This document shows positions 46,728 through 54,898 of a stretch of 64,000 nt of DNA, piece by piece (the first letter of the stretch is position 1; the number at the start of each line of letters is the position of its first letter). Both the position numbers and the translations under genes were made by a program. Source of the DNA: Terriglobales bacterium (lineage in GTDB: Bacteria > Acidobacteriota > Terriglobia > Terriglobales > Acidobacteriaceae); contig DASPRM010000068.1 of the NCBI GenBank assembly GCA_035624455.1, positions 1 through 64,000 on the forward strand, in the 5' to 3' direction. Under the pieces are notes generated by a model that was not told the DNA's origin, searched no databases, and was given only the letters and a program-made list of their open reading frames with translations.

Positions 46728-47945
46728 TTAGCTCTTGTTTACGCGTTTGTTGAGCACTTCGATCGCGCGTTTGAGCTGATCGTCGTTCTGCTGTGTCCGC
46801 GGCTTCTTCTCCGGTTCGGAGGGATTGTTTTCGTCTTCGTCCGGAAGGATGAAGTCGTCGTTGTTGTCGGCGACCATAACGGTGGGGGTCACCGCGGTGT
46901 CCTGAATGGCTTTGCCATTGGGACTGTAATATTTGGCGACTGTAAGAATCAGAGCCGAACCATCGGGAATATCGATGACCTTCTGGATGGATCCCGCCCC
47001 AAAGGTCTTATCGCCCACCACATCGGCGCGCGCATTGTCCAGCAGCGCAGCGGCCACGATTTCGGCAGCGCCGGCGGTGCCGCGATTCACCAGAACTACT
47101 ATGGGCAGACTGGTAATGTCTTTTTGGGGATCAGCATTGAAAGTCTCGCGCGGGTACTTTTGTCCCTGCAGATAGGCGATCGTTCCATGGTTCAGGAACA
47201 GATTGGCAACCGCAATGCCTTCCGACTCATCGCCCTCGGCACAATTACGAAGATCGAGCACGAGCTTGCGCGCTCCGTGGTCCTGGAGGTCTTTGATTTT
47301 GGACGCCAGTTCCTGAGCTTTGCCTTTGGTCAGAGCATCAACCTTCAGATATCCAATTCCGTCGTCCAGGGTCTTTTCGGATACGGGAGGAATCTTCTCG
47401 ACATCGCGAACAATGGTGAGGCGCAGCGGCTCGGCGCGACGGGCGCGCACGATGGAGACATTCACATTCGAGCCCTGCGGACCGGAAAGCATGGTAAGGA
47501 TCTCGGCCAGCGACAAGTCGCGCGTGCTCTTTGACTCGATCGATTCAATGATGTCGCCGGAATCAATGCCCGCTTTATCGGCTGGGCCTCCGGGGATAAC
47601 GGAAACCACCGCCGCATAGCCGAAGCGCTTCGAAACTGTAGCTCCGATGGCAGCCCTTCCTTCAGTCTTATGGCTCTTGTATTCCTTGTACTCAGCGGGG
47701 CTGAGATAGCTGGAATTGGCATCCAGTGATTCCAGCAATCCATGCAAGGCCCCGTCAGTTACCTGGGGAATATTGGGCTCTTCCACGTACTCCGTGCGCA
47801 CGCGCGAGAGGACTTCGCTGTAAACACCCAGCTGCCGATAGGCGCCATCATTGGAGGCAGCGCGTACCCGCAAACCACCCATAACTGTGAAGAGCACTAA
47901 AGCCAGGGAAAGGACGAGAAAGCAGGCTTTCAATCTCTTGGACAT
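46728..47945 (-). CDS. S41/CtpA-like PDZ protein lacking the Ser-Lys dyad
   Basis: A 405-residue exported or membrane-anchored protein (signal anchor at about 8-30) with a PDZ domain near 100-180 and a C-terminal-processing-peptidase fold. The catalytic Ser-Lys pair is gone: in the usual GSASASE motif the product reads GTAGAAE, with Gly where Ser sits, and 25 residues later GAGSIQ has Ala where the Lys of the GKGTVQ motif sits. The glutamine is kept. So it is probably a non-catalytic PDZ/S41 scaffold. The ATG at 47945 has AAAAGG five bases upstream. It precedes the PBP1A gene. Confidence 0.85.
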   Translation of the reverse strand: MSKRLKACFLVLSLALVLFTVMGGLRVRAASNDGAYRQLGVYSEVLSRVRTEYVEEPNIPQVTDGALHGLLESLDANSSYLSPAEYKEYKSHKTEGRAAIGATVSKRFGYAAVVSVIPGGPADKAGIDSGDIIESIESKSTRDLSLAEILTMLSGPQGSNVNVSIVRARRAEPLRLTIVRDVEKIPPVSEKTLDDGIGYLKVDALTKGKAQELASKIKDLQDHGARKLVLDLRNCAEGDESEGIAVANLFLNHGTIAYLQGQKYPRETFNADPQKDITSLPIVVLVNRGTAGAAEIVAAALLDNARADVVGDKTFGAGSIQKVIDIPDGSALILTVAKYYSPNGKAIQDTAVTPTVMVADNNDDFILPDEDENNPSEPEKKPRTQQNDDQLKRAIEVLNKRVNKS

Positions 47946-48180
47946 GAACACCTTTTGAGAGGAGCAAATCCCAGCTGGAACTTACTTCCTTATTATAAGG
48001 CCCTATCTGCTCATTATAGAACGGTTCGGTTATCCCAATGGCTGCTCTCCTCTGGGCTGAACCCTTGGGAGCATCCATCCGTACCAGCACTCTCGTTTAG
48101 ATGTGCTGCACTGCTTATTTGGACGCCATGCCGGGGAAAATGTTGCTGAAAATTACCGATGATCCTGCGAAATTTGGAAC

Positions 48181-48206
48181 AAAAAAGGGCCGCTGGCGGC
48201 GGTCCC
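48181..48206 (-). terminator. Rho-independent terminator on the minus strand
   Basis: Read on the minus strand: GGGACCGC, a 5-base loop and GCGGCCC (48206-48187, one bulged base), then six T (48186-48181). It stops transcripts running leftward from the HD-GYP gene, before they enter the S41 gene. The 48528-48366 stretch between them contains the tRNA on the opposite strand. Confidence 0.55.
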
Positions 48207-48261
48207 GGAATTGCTGAGTTGGCGCCTGCGGAGTTTCGCATTGGTGCTCGTTGCCTGCGGT

Positions 48262-48291
48262 TTGACACTCCTGCGCAGCGACTCATAGAAT
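48262..48291 (+). promoter_or_regulatory. Sigma-70-type promoter of the tRNA-Met gene
   Basis: A perfect TTGACA at 48262-48267, 18 bases, then TAGAAT at 48286-48291. Start of transcription would be near 48298, about 70 bases before the tRNA. The strongest housekeeping promoter I can see in the window. The rest of the 47946-48365 gap holds two minus-strand TATAAT hexamers (47992-47997 and 48013-48018) suited to the S41 gene and the terminator above. Confidence 0.7.
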
Positions 48292-48365
48292 CAATGTGGA
48301 CGCACTACGATGTGCCCAGTGCGGCGCAATCCTTCCGGTTTTTCGTTAAGGATTCCCTTCAGTCT

Positions 48366-48442
48366 GGCGGTGTAGCTCAGGTGGCTAGAGCGAGGGTCTC
48401 ATAATCCCTAGGTCGTTGGTTCGAGTCCAACCGCCGCCACCA
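48366..48442 (+). tRNA. tRNA-Met (anticodon CAT), elongator type
   Basis: A 77-base cloverleaf with the CCA tail encoded. Acceptor stem GGCGGTG pairs with CGCCGCC (one G-U), the D arm is GCTC...GAGC, the anticodon loop CTCATAA gives CAT, and the T arm is GTTGG-TTCGAGT-CCAAC. The first pair is G1-C72, which excludes the initiator tRNA. A T-T mismatch closes the anticodon stem. The overall sequence, including the acceptor stem, is like elongator tRNA-Met of other bacteria, but tRNA-Ile2 with a lysidine-modified C34 cannot be excluded from sequence alone. Confidence 0.92.
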
Positions 48443-48527
48443 GAAACAACTGGTTTCGCCTCGGCTTGCTCAACAGCGAGGGTCTCGGCTTCTCCCACGC
48501 TTGGGGGACGCCCGCAAGCGGGCTCAA

Positions 48528-49205
48528 CTAGAGTGCGGCGGCGGTACTAGTGCCGGCGGCGGCGAAAACATCGGCGGCTTCATTTTCTGCGATGGGAATA
48601 AAAGCCTGCACCACGTTGGAATCGAACTGGGTTGCGCTGCTCGCCAGCAGCCGGCGGACCGCCTCTTCATGTGGCAGCCCCTTGCGGTAACAACGGTTGG
48701 AAACCATCGCGTCGTAGGCATCGATGACAGAAATGATGCGTGAGACGGTGGGGATATCCTCTCCCTTCAAACCTGCCGGGTAGCCTGTGCCGTCCATGTT
48801 CTCGTGGTGATGCAGCGCGTACAGGCTGGCGTCTTCGAGGCCTGGAAACAAGCGCAGGATGGACCAGCTGTACTCGGGATGGCGATTGATGAGCGCGCGC
48901 TCCTCTGTGGTCAACGGTCCTGCTTTTTTCAGGATGGCATCGGGCACGCCGATCTTGCCGATATCGTGCAGCAAGGCGGCAACCTCGACCTGATAAAAGT
49001 GCTCTTCAGGAATGTTCATCTTGCGCGCGACCCGGAGTGCCCACTCTGCCAGTCGTGTGCTGTGGACACCGGTGTTGATGTCCTTTAAGTCCAGCAGTTG
49101 GTTGAAGGCGCAGATCACCGAATTGCGAAGCGCCAGCTGCTGCTCCTCCAATTCTTTGACTCGAAGCAGCAGCTCCAGTGAATCGGCGAAAGGAGTCGTG
49201 ATCAT
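48528..49205 (-). CDS. HD-GYP domain cyclic di-GMP phosphodiesterase
   Basis: A 225-residue single-domain protein with the HD-GYP core: HSTRLAEWALRVARKM, ALLHDIGKIGVPDAIL, HPEYSWSIL, LHHHENMDGTGYPAGLKG and ISVIDAYDAM. The metal ligands and GYP motif are intact, so c-di-GMP hydrolysis is likely. An N-terminal helix region (LELLLRVKELEEQQLALRN) may dimerise. I chose the ATG at 49203-49205; 15 bases upstream in frame an ATC has AGGAGG with ideal spacing and could be an unusual start. It is the last gene of the minus-strand train that begins with the peptide importer. Confidence 0.92.
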   Translation of the reverse strand: MITTPFADSLELLLRVKELEEQQLALRNSVICAFNQLLDLKDINTGVHSTRLAEWALRVARKMNIPEEHFYQVEVAALLHDIGKIGVPDAILKKAGPLTTEERALINRHPEYSWSILRLFPGLEDASLYALHHHENMDGTGYPAGLKGEDIPTVSRIISVIDAYDAMVSNRCYRKGLPHEEAVRRLLASSATQFDSNVVQAFIPIAENEAADVFAAAGTSTAAAL

Positions 49206-49289
49206 CGCCGAGTTATTGATGGTCGCCTCCTGCCGCCACAGCAGCGAGTGAGATGTGTGATCTGCCACTGGCAAACCCCTCTGCGTTCC

Positions 49290-50606
49290 TCACCGCAAGA
49301 CGTAACAGGCTGTAACGGCCTGGAAGGTGTCCAGACGTCCCCAGCCCATATCGGGATCGCCAATGTAGTGAGCCAGCGCCAGCCCCCAGGGCACACTCGA
49401 ACTGCTGCAGCCCCCGCCGTTGTTCCCGAGCATTACGGCCGCAGTGCCGGCAACAAAGGGCGTGCTGAACGACGTGCCCCATCCTGCCGCATAGGTACCC
49501 CAAGGATATGTGGTCATGATGCCTTCCCCGGGCGCAGCCATCCACACCGGTGGCGCTCCGTAATTGGTAAAGCTGGACTGGACATCGGAGTTGGAGGTGG
49601 AGGCGACATCAATTACTCCCGGCAGCCCGGCGGGATAGACGACCGTCCGAAGACCATCGTTTCCGGCCGAGGCCACCGAAACCACTCCCTGGCTGTTGGC
49701 GTAACGAATGGCGCGGGCGAGTTCCGTGGAATAACTGGTGTAGTCGAAGCTCATATTGATCACGTCAGCCCCATTCTTGACCGCGTAATAAATCGCCCGC
49801 AGGACGTCGGAATCGTAACCGGTGCCATCGGCGTGGAATGCCTTCAAAGGCATGATTTTTGCCTGTGGCGCCACCAGGTGCACCACCCCGGCCGTCATCG
49901 TGCCGTGTCCGAAGGCGGAATATTGGCTGCCATCAAGAACCGCGACGGTCCTCTGATCCAGCACCGCCACAGTGCGCTGGTTGACCTCGGCGGTTTGCGC
50001 CGAGCTGCTGTCAGGACTGGCATTCACGTCGGCTTTTTCCGAGCCGCCGCTGACGTTGCGGGTGAAGTCGTATCCGCTCACAAGCACGGGCATCAATACC
50101 GGGTGTGTAGGATCGACGCCGGTATCAATTACCGCCACGGTCACACCTGCGCCTGCAGCATTGAGGACGGAATGAGTCTGGTCGGTGCGAATAAGCTGAT
50201 TACCGGGCTGGGTCACGTAACCGCGCCACACGGTCGCGCCGTAATACGAAACCGGCGTTTTGTCGCTCAGGTAGGAAGGCGGGGAATCTGCGTACGCTGG
50301 CTGGGTGTTTACCACCTGATCAATTTCAACTGAAAGCACCCCAGCCTGAAGGCTCAGGCGGAGGATTCCGGTGATGGGATCAAGAATCGCCGGGAGGGTC
50401 ACCAGGAACAACTGCCCGTCAGGATCGCCTAGTCCGGTAACTACATGGCAGCCGGTCAAAAGGCAGGTGAGATTGATACCGGGCAATCCCAGCGAGTCCC
50501 GCACAATCAGACGCGTCTGCGCTTGCAGTGCGGGAGCGCCCAGCGAAATCAGCAGCAAAAAAACCACCAGGCAGTGAAAACCGGCCCTTGCTCGAATACC
50601 CTTCAT
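49290..50606 (-). CDS. Secreted S8 family serine protease (subtilase)
   Basis: A 438-residue exported protease. A signal peptide (ARAGFHCLVVFLLLISLGAPALQAQ) leads into a prodomain-like stretch of about 100 residues. The catalytic triad is intact: Asp in VAVIDTGVDPTHPV near 157, His in FGHGTMTAGVV near 231, and Ser in GTSFSTPFVAGTAA near 376. A direct repeat QRTVAVLDQRTVAVLD precedes the His motif, in a non-catalytic loop. The C-terminus has a short Gly/Cys-rich tail. It lies in the minus-strand train, 84 bases upstream of the HD-GYP gene and 124 bases downstream of the zinc-finger protein gene. Confidence 0.94.
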   Translation of the reverse strand: MKGIRARAGFHCLVVFLLLISLGAPALQAQTRLIVRDSLGLPGINLTCLLTGCHVVTGLGDPDGQLFLVTLPAILDPITGILRLSLQAGVLSVEIDQVVNTQPAYADSPPSYLSDKTPVSYYGATVWRGYVTQPGNQLIRTDQTHSVLNAAGAGVTVAVIDTGVDPTHPVLMPVLVSGYDFTRNVSGGSEKADVNASPDSSSAQTAEVNQRTVAVLDQRTVAVLDGSQYSAFGHGTMTAGVVHLVAPQAKIMPLKAFHADGTGYDSDVLRAIYYAVKNGADVINMSFDYTSYSTELARAIRYANSQGVVSVASAGNDGLRTVVYPAGLPGVIDVASTSNSDVQSSFTNYGAPPVWMAAPGEGIMTTYPWGTYAAGWGTSFSTPFVAGTAAVMLGNNGGGCSSSSVPWGLALAHYIGDPDMGWGRLDTFQAVTACYVLR

Positions 50607-50730
50607 AAGCTCAATCCCCTCTCATCGGGCGCTTGGCGGCGGGGGATGAGCGCGAGTCTAAGATCTGGCTTGGCAGCGCGCTACTTACAGCCGTAACCCG
50701 GTTCTGGTCTCTTACGTAATTGGTAAACAT

Positions 50731-51336
50731 TTAGTCCAGGCTCCCCAATGGGATCCACAGCGTCTTGCGGTCTATAGTTGCGATCGAGACTCGCAAGTCA
50801 CGTGTTGCTTCAAATTCGAACTGAAACTCGCCGTATTTATTGGCTTCAGCCGCGGTTACTTTCTCTTTGCCCATCCACAAAACTACGGTGGCGTTTCCCG
50901 GCCAGCAGAGCGGCGCCTGCTTGTCGAGCACTTGACCAGATGCATAAATGCGGCTTGACTGCGGCTGCCGCTCAAAGCGCAAATCCACGGTGAGGCCTTC
51001 AACCTCGAATACGAGTTGGCGGGTGCTGACTGAGCCAGTGCGCACGCCCGCCGCGAGCGGCTGCAGCAGGCTGTCGTAGACAAGGCTGGCGATAGCAGAC
51101 TCTGACTCATTCGCTTCGGTGCCGGCGAAGCCTAACTTCACCAGCCGCACAAGATTCTCGGGAGGTGTGTATTCGCTTTCACCGGTGGCGAAACGTTCCA
51201 TTCCTCTCCAAAGATCAAAATCAGCTTTGCATTCTGGACAGCCTGCCGTGAGATGGGCTTGGAGTTCGTGCGTACGGTCGACGACTCCGACACCGCGGAC
51301 AAAATCGGCCCAAGCTTCTTCGGAAAAATGCGGCAT
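50731..51336 (-). CDS. Soluble protein with anti-sigma-type zinc finger
   Basis: A 201-residue protein. Its N-terminus has the sequence HLTAGCPEC (His28, Cys33, Cys36) after a short helix, similar to the HxxxCxxC finger of zinc-binding anti-sigma factors. No transmembrane helix is visible. The C-terminal half is beta-rich (LTVDLRFERQ ... GEFQFEFEATRDLRVSI) and resembles an Ig-like/CnaB-type fold, without a named family. Its place beside a TPR-CHAT protease and an ECF sigma factor suggests it is an anti-sigma factor or a CHAT substrate. Both ideas are inferences. The ATG at 51334-51336 is the only good start. Confidence 0.68.
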   Translation of the reverse strand: MPHFSEEAWADFVRGVGVVDRTHELQAHLTAGCPECKADFDLWRGMERFATGESEYTPPENLVRLVKLGFAGTEANESESAIASLVYDSLLQPLAAGVRTGSVSTRQLVFEVEGLTVDLRFERQPQSSRIYASGQVLDKQAPLCWPGNATVVLWMGKEKVTAAEANKYGEFQFEFEATRDLRVSIATIDRKTLWIPLGSLD

Positions 51337-51452
51337 TCAAGTCCTCGTGTTTTTTGGGGATGTCGCCCAACCAATGGGGCGTTTCTTTCATTGAATAAGG
51401 GAGGGCAAGCGCTCAAGAAATATAGCTATTAAGAAAAAAATACTTGGGCTCA

Positions 51453-54311
51453 TTACCCCTTTCCTATCAATAAGAAAGGCGCCCAGTGATAGGGATGGGG
51501 GTAGCGCTCCCGTAACTCCAGCATGGTTCCCTGCATAGCTGCGGGAAGGGAAAAACCCTGCCCGAGCCGGGTGTAAAAGCCGATCATGAAATCTTTGGTG
51601 CTTTCGTCATGAACGTCCCACAGGCTAAGGCTGAGGGTATGCGCTCCAGCCTGAAGGAGACCTCGTACCAACCCGAGAAGCTCATCGCCCTCGGTGACCA
51701 CGTTCAGTCCGGTGGCGCAGCCACTCAGCACGATCAGTTCGGCGGGCAGTTGCAGGTGATAAATGTCATATAAACTCAGGTGCGAGCCTGCCAGACGAAT
51801 GGCCGAAAACATTGGATTGTCCTGGCGAAAATAGCCATGAGTGGCGATATGTATGACGCGGCTGTTGCGTCCATGGGCCCGCAAGACCTCTTCGGTGGCG
51901 GCCTTTCCGACAAAGAGCCGCGAATTTGACAGAATCCGGCTGAGAGCCTCGACCTCAGTTTGAATCGAGGGAGCCTGTGCATCGGGAATTCCCAGGATCA
52001 GCGAATCGCTGGCTGCAGTAGCTTGCCTGTTCTGACATAGGGCATGAATGCTGGCGCTGGGGGCATAGGAAGTGGTGTAGCGGTCTACCAAGTAGGAGTC
52101 GCCATCGTGCAGGGCATGAAATGGAATGTAGTGCAGGAGCCCGTGTGGTACGAAAACCAGATGTCGCGCATCGAGGAGATGGCGAATAGGTGCAACCAGT
52201 TCCTGGTAGAGGCCTTGAAGATGCGCCTGTGTGGCGTGCAACAGGGATTCGCCGAAGGTAGCCACGTACTGGGGATCGAGGCGGAATTTTGATAACTGAA
52301 ACTGCAATAACTGCGATAGCTTTTGAATCCGCGAATGCACCGTGACTGGCGTGATGCGAAGCTGGTCGCGACTCAACACGCAGGCGATGATCCTGTCCTG
52401 GATGCGAAAGTACTCAACCAGCGCTGTATCGGGTGCGAGGGCGGCGCGAATCTGCTCCAGCGGCATCGCAGAGGCGACCTGCAGACCCGCTTCGCAGGCT
52501 TCCGCAATCGTGGCTTCCTTGAGGGCGCGAGCCAGATCGGACTCGCGCGCACTCGCCTGCTGCTCTAACTGTCTGATCCTTTCGGGTGAACGCTCTTCCG
52601 GCCGCAGCTGTTCGCGCTCGATCAGGTTGTAGTACCAGTTCAGTTCCTCGCGCAGATTTCGAATCGATCGCACCAATTCGCTTTGGCCCGCGTCGGATGC
52701 GCTGCTCACATGCAGTGATTGGCTGAGCAGGTCCATCAAGGTCCGCGATTTTGCCAGCTCGATGTAAGCAAATGCCTCCTCAAAGCCGCCGGGACGCCGC
52801 AGGCACAGGTCCACCAGGTTTTCGTACACTTCCAGCTTGTTCTGGAAGAAAGCGATTTTCAGTTCCTCGCCGCGAAGGTTGCTGCGCAATCGTTCTACGG
52901 ACTGGCGGGCGCGGACATAGGATTGATAGGCCTTCTGCTCTTCTCCGAGGGCGCGCTCAACCTCACCCATCAGGAACTCGGCCTGATACTTCAGAATCGG
53001 CGAGTCGAATTTCTCCAACCCGGACAGCGCCGCCTGGCAATGTTGCTGGGCCGCAAGAGAATCGTTCATGCGCAGCGAGATTCGAGCCATCAGTAGTTGA
53101 GCAAGTACCGCCTTTCCGCGCATCAACGACGTTCGAAAGAACTCGTGCGCGCTAAGGCAGAGACGGCGTGCCTCGAACAGTCGCCCCTCGTTAAACAACA
53201 CTAAGGCTTCGTAGAGATCGATGAGGGAAGGCCAAACCTGGTTTTGATCGCGGACAAACATCTGCCGGGATTGTGCGAACAGCTTCACTGCCTCAAAGGC
53301 CTGGCCAGTTCGGCTTACGGCTATCGCGGTGAAGGCAAGTGCCTTGGCGGCCTCATAGCCAAATCCCAGTTGTTGAAAGCCTTCGTATGCATCCCTGCCC
53401 AGTTCAGCGGCCTCGGTATTGAGGTTCAATTCCAGGTAAATTTCCGACAGGTCCAGATTGCAGAGCGCAGACTGATAGGAGTCATCAGCTTTCTTTGCGC
53501 TTCTTGAGGTGTCCCCAAGCATATGGATCGCCCGTCCATACTCGCCGCGCAGAAAGTAGAGGTAGGCGATGTTGTAGTCGGCGTAGGCCACCAGGATTGG
53601 CATGCCCTTCTGCTCACAGTGCTGGCGCGCAATCCGGTGAAACTCCAAAGCTCTGGGAAAATCGTTCAGGCTGATGTGGCAGAGGGAGATGTTGCTGAGC
53701 ACGGCGGCGAGGCCTTCCGCATCGTCGTGCTGCAGCAACTCATCATAGGCTTGCCCGTAGAAGGCGAGCGCTTCCGAGAATCGATCCTGGCGGTGATAGA
53801 TGTTTCCAACATTGATTTCCAGCCGCGCCAGGCGGTGCGTGTTTCCTTGCCGGCGGAAGATTTCGCGTGCCCGTTCCGCGTGCGCCAGGGCCTGATCGTG
53901 ACGGCCAAGCAGCAGCAGGGGCTGGATAGAGCCGCTCAGCGTGCGAGCAAGCTCGGTGTCGGCCTGGGCTCGCTCAAAGAGCAGGATCGCCCGCTCATGC
54001 AAAGCGATCGCGGTCGCGTGCCGATCGAGGGCATACATGGCATTGGCTTTAGCGCGGAGACCCTTGGCGAGCGAAATGGTGTCACCGCATGCCTCGGCAA
54101 TATTGATTGCGGTATCTGCCAGACGCTCCGCGCGGTGGGTATCGACTCGCACTTCCTGCCAGACACGCTCAGTAAGAAGCCGTACGACTTGCGCCCAGTC
54201 GATCGCCGGCTGCTGGACAACTAACCTTTGTTGGCTTGCGGAATCCTCCAACCTGAGGAGCTGGTCAATGGTCGCGTCCATTTCGGTCTTCGGGGCCGCC
54301 TGGACGCTCAT
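51453..54311 (-). CDS. TPR-CHAT domain putative caspase-like protease
   Basis: A 952-residue protein. Residues about 45-480 are a long series of tetratricopeptide repeats (for example NTHRLARLEINVGNIYHRQDRFSEALAFYGQA). A coiled-coil region follows, and a CHAT domain at about 640-952 with VFVPHGLLHYIPFHAL, catalytic His825 in HIATHGYF and Cys865 in VLSGCATGLN. CHAT domains are caspase-like cysteine proteases. The start ATG overlaps the stop codon of the sigma gene (TAATG), so the two are translated in a coupled way. In the Craspase system a TPR-CHAT protease cleaves a protein that binds an ECF sigma factor; here sigma and finger genes flank it, but no CRISPR component is present. Confidence 0.93.
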   Translation of the reverse strand: MSVQAAPKTEMDATIDQLLRLEDSASQQRLVVQQPAIDWAQVVRLLTERVWQEVRVDTHRAERLADTAINIAEACGDTISLAKGLRAKANAMYALDRHATAIALHERAILLFERAQADTELARTLSGSIQPLLLLGRHDQALAHAERAREIFRRQGNTHRLARLEINVGNIYHRQDRFSEALAFYGQAYDELLQHDDAEGLAAVLSNISLCHISLNDFPRALEFHRIARQHCEQKGMPILVAYADYNIAYLYFLRGEYGRAIHMLGDTSRSAKKADDSYQSALCNLDLSEIYLELNLNTEAAELGRDAYEGFQQLGFGYEAAKALAFTAIAVSRTGQAFEAVKLFAQSRQMFVRDQNQVWPSLIDLYEALVLFNEGRLFEARRLCLSAHEFFRTSLMRGKAVLAQLLMARISLRMNDSLAAQQHCQAALSGLEKFDSPILKYQAEFLMGEVERALGEEQKAYQSYVRARQSVERLRSNLRGEELKIAFFQNKLEVYENLVDLCLRRPGGFEEAFAYIELAKSRTLMDLLSQSLHVSSASDAGQSELVRSIRNLREELNWYYNLIEREQLRPEERSPERIRQLEQQASARESDLARALKEATIAEACEAGLQVASAMPLEQIRAALAPDTALVEYFRIQDRIIACVLSRDQLRITPVTVHSRIQKLSQLLQFQLSKFRLDPQYVATFGESLLHATQAHLQGLYQELVAPIRHLLDARHLVFVPHGLLHYIPFHALHDGDSYLVDRYTTSYAPSASIHALCQNRQATAASDSLILGIPDAQAPSIQTEVEALSRILSNSRLFVGKAATEEVLRAHGRNSRVIHIATHGYFRQDNPMFSAIRLAGSHLSLYDIYHLQLPAELIVLSGCATGLNVVTEGDELLGLVRGLLQAGAHTLSLSLWDVHDESTKDFMIGFYTRLGQGFSLPAAMQGTMLELRERYPHPYHWAPFLLIGKG

Positions 54312-54898
54312 TAAAATCCCTTCTTCTCTAAATGCTTTCTCAGGCGCGCCAGACAGCGCCCGCGAATAAAGCCGATGGAACCAGTCGCCAGCCCGAGTTC
54401 CTGAGCGATCTCTTCATAGGGCCGGGCGGGAATTTCGAAGAAGAGCATGTGAATCAGCTGGCGGCAGCGCGCCGGCATCTCGGAGATGGTGTCCCGCAAG
54501 GTCTGCTCCTTTTGCAGTTGAACCAGCAGCTCCTCGGGAAGCATCTCAGGGCTTTCCTGTGCTTCTGTCGCCGACGGCTCGAGCTGCACTTGCCGGCCTT
54601 CGGCGCGCTGGTGGTGCAGACACTTGTGATAGCAGGTTTGTATCAGCCACTTCGGCAAAGCACGGTGGTCGCGAAGCTGCGGCAGCTCCGAAAGCAGGTC
54701 CACACAAACCGCCTGAAAGACGTCGGCGGCTTCCTGATACATTCCCAGCTTGATAGGAATCGAGTAAATAAGATTCTTGTACTTATCAATCAGCGCTGCC
54801 CAGGCCTGCGGGTCGCCGTTCAGGCATTGCCTGATGAGCCGCTCATCGGCTGCGCCGGGCGTTCGCTGGGCCTGTATTGTGGATGCAGCAGTGGTCAC
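54311..54898 (-). CDS. ECF-like sigma factor
   Basis: A 195-residue sigma-70 family protein. Region 2 is seen as WAALIDKYKNLIYSIPIKLGM and DVFQAVCVDLLSELPQLRD (about 30-90), a short linker with few conserved residues, then region 4 as DTISEMPARCRQLIHMLFFE and RPYEEIAQELGLATGSIGFIRGRCLARLRKHL. The frame extends further upstream to 54952, but the GTG at 54896-54898 overlaps the importer-component stop (GTGA), so this start is preferred. The stop overlaps the CHAT start. The extracytoplasmic-function class is likely from size and domain layout. Its target promoters are not visible here. Confidence 0.9.
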   Translation of the reverse strand: MTTAASTIQAQRTPGAADERLIRQCLNGDPQAWAALIDKYKNLIYSIPIKLGMYQEAADVFQAVCVDLLSELPQLRDHRALPKWLIQTCYHKCLHHQRAEGRQVQLEPSATEAQESPEMLPEELLVQLQKEQTLRDTISEMPARCRQLIHMLFFEIPARPYEEIAQELGLATGSIGFIRGRCLARLRKHLEKKGF

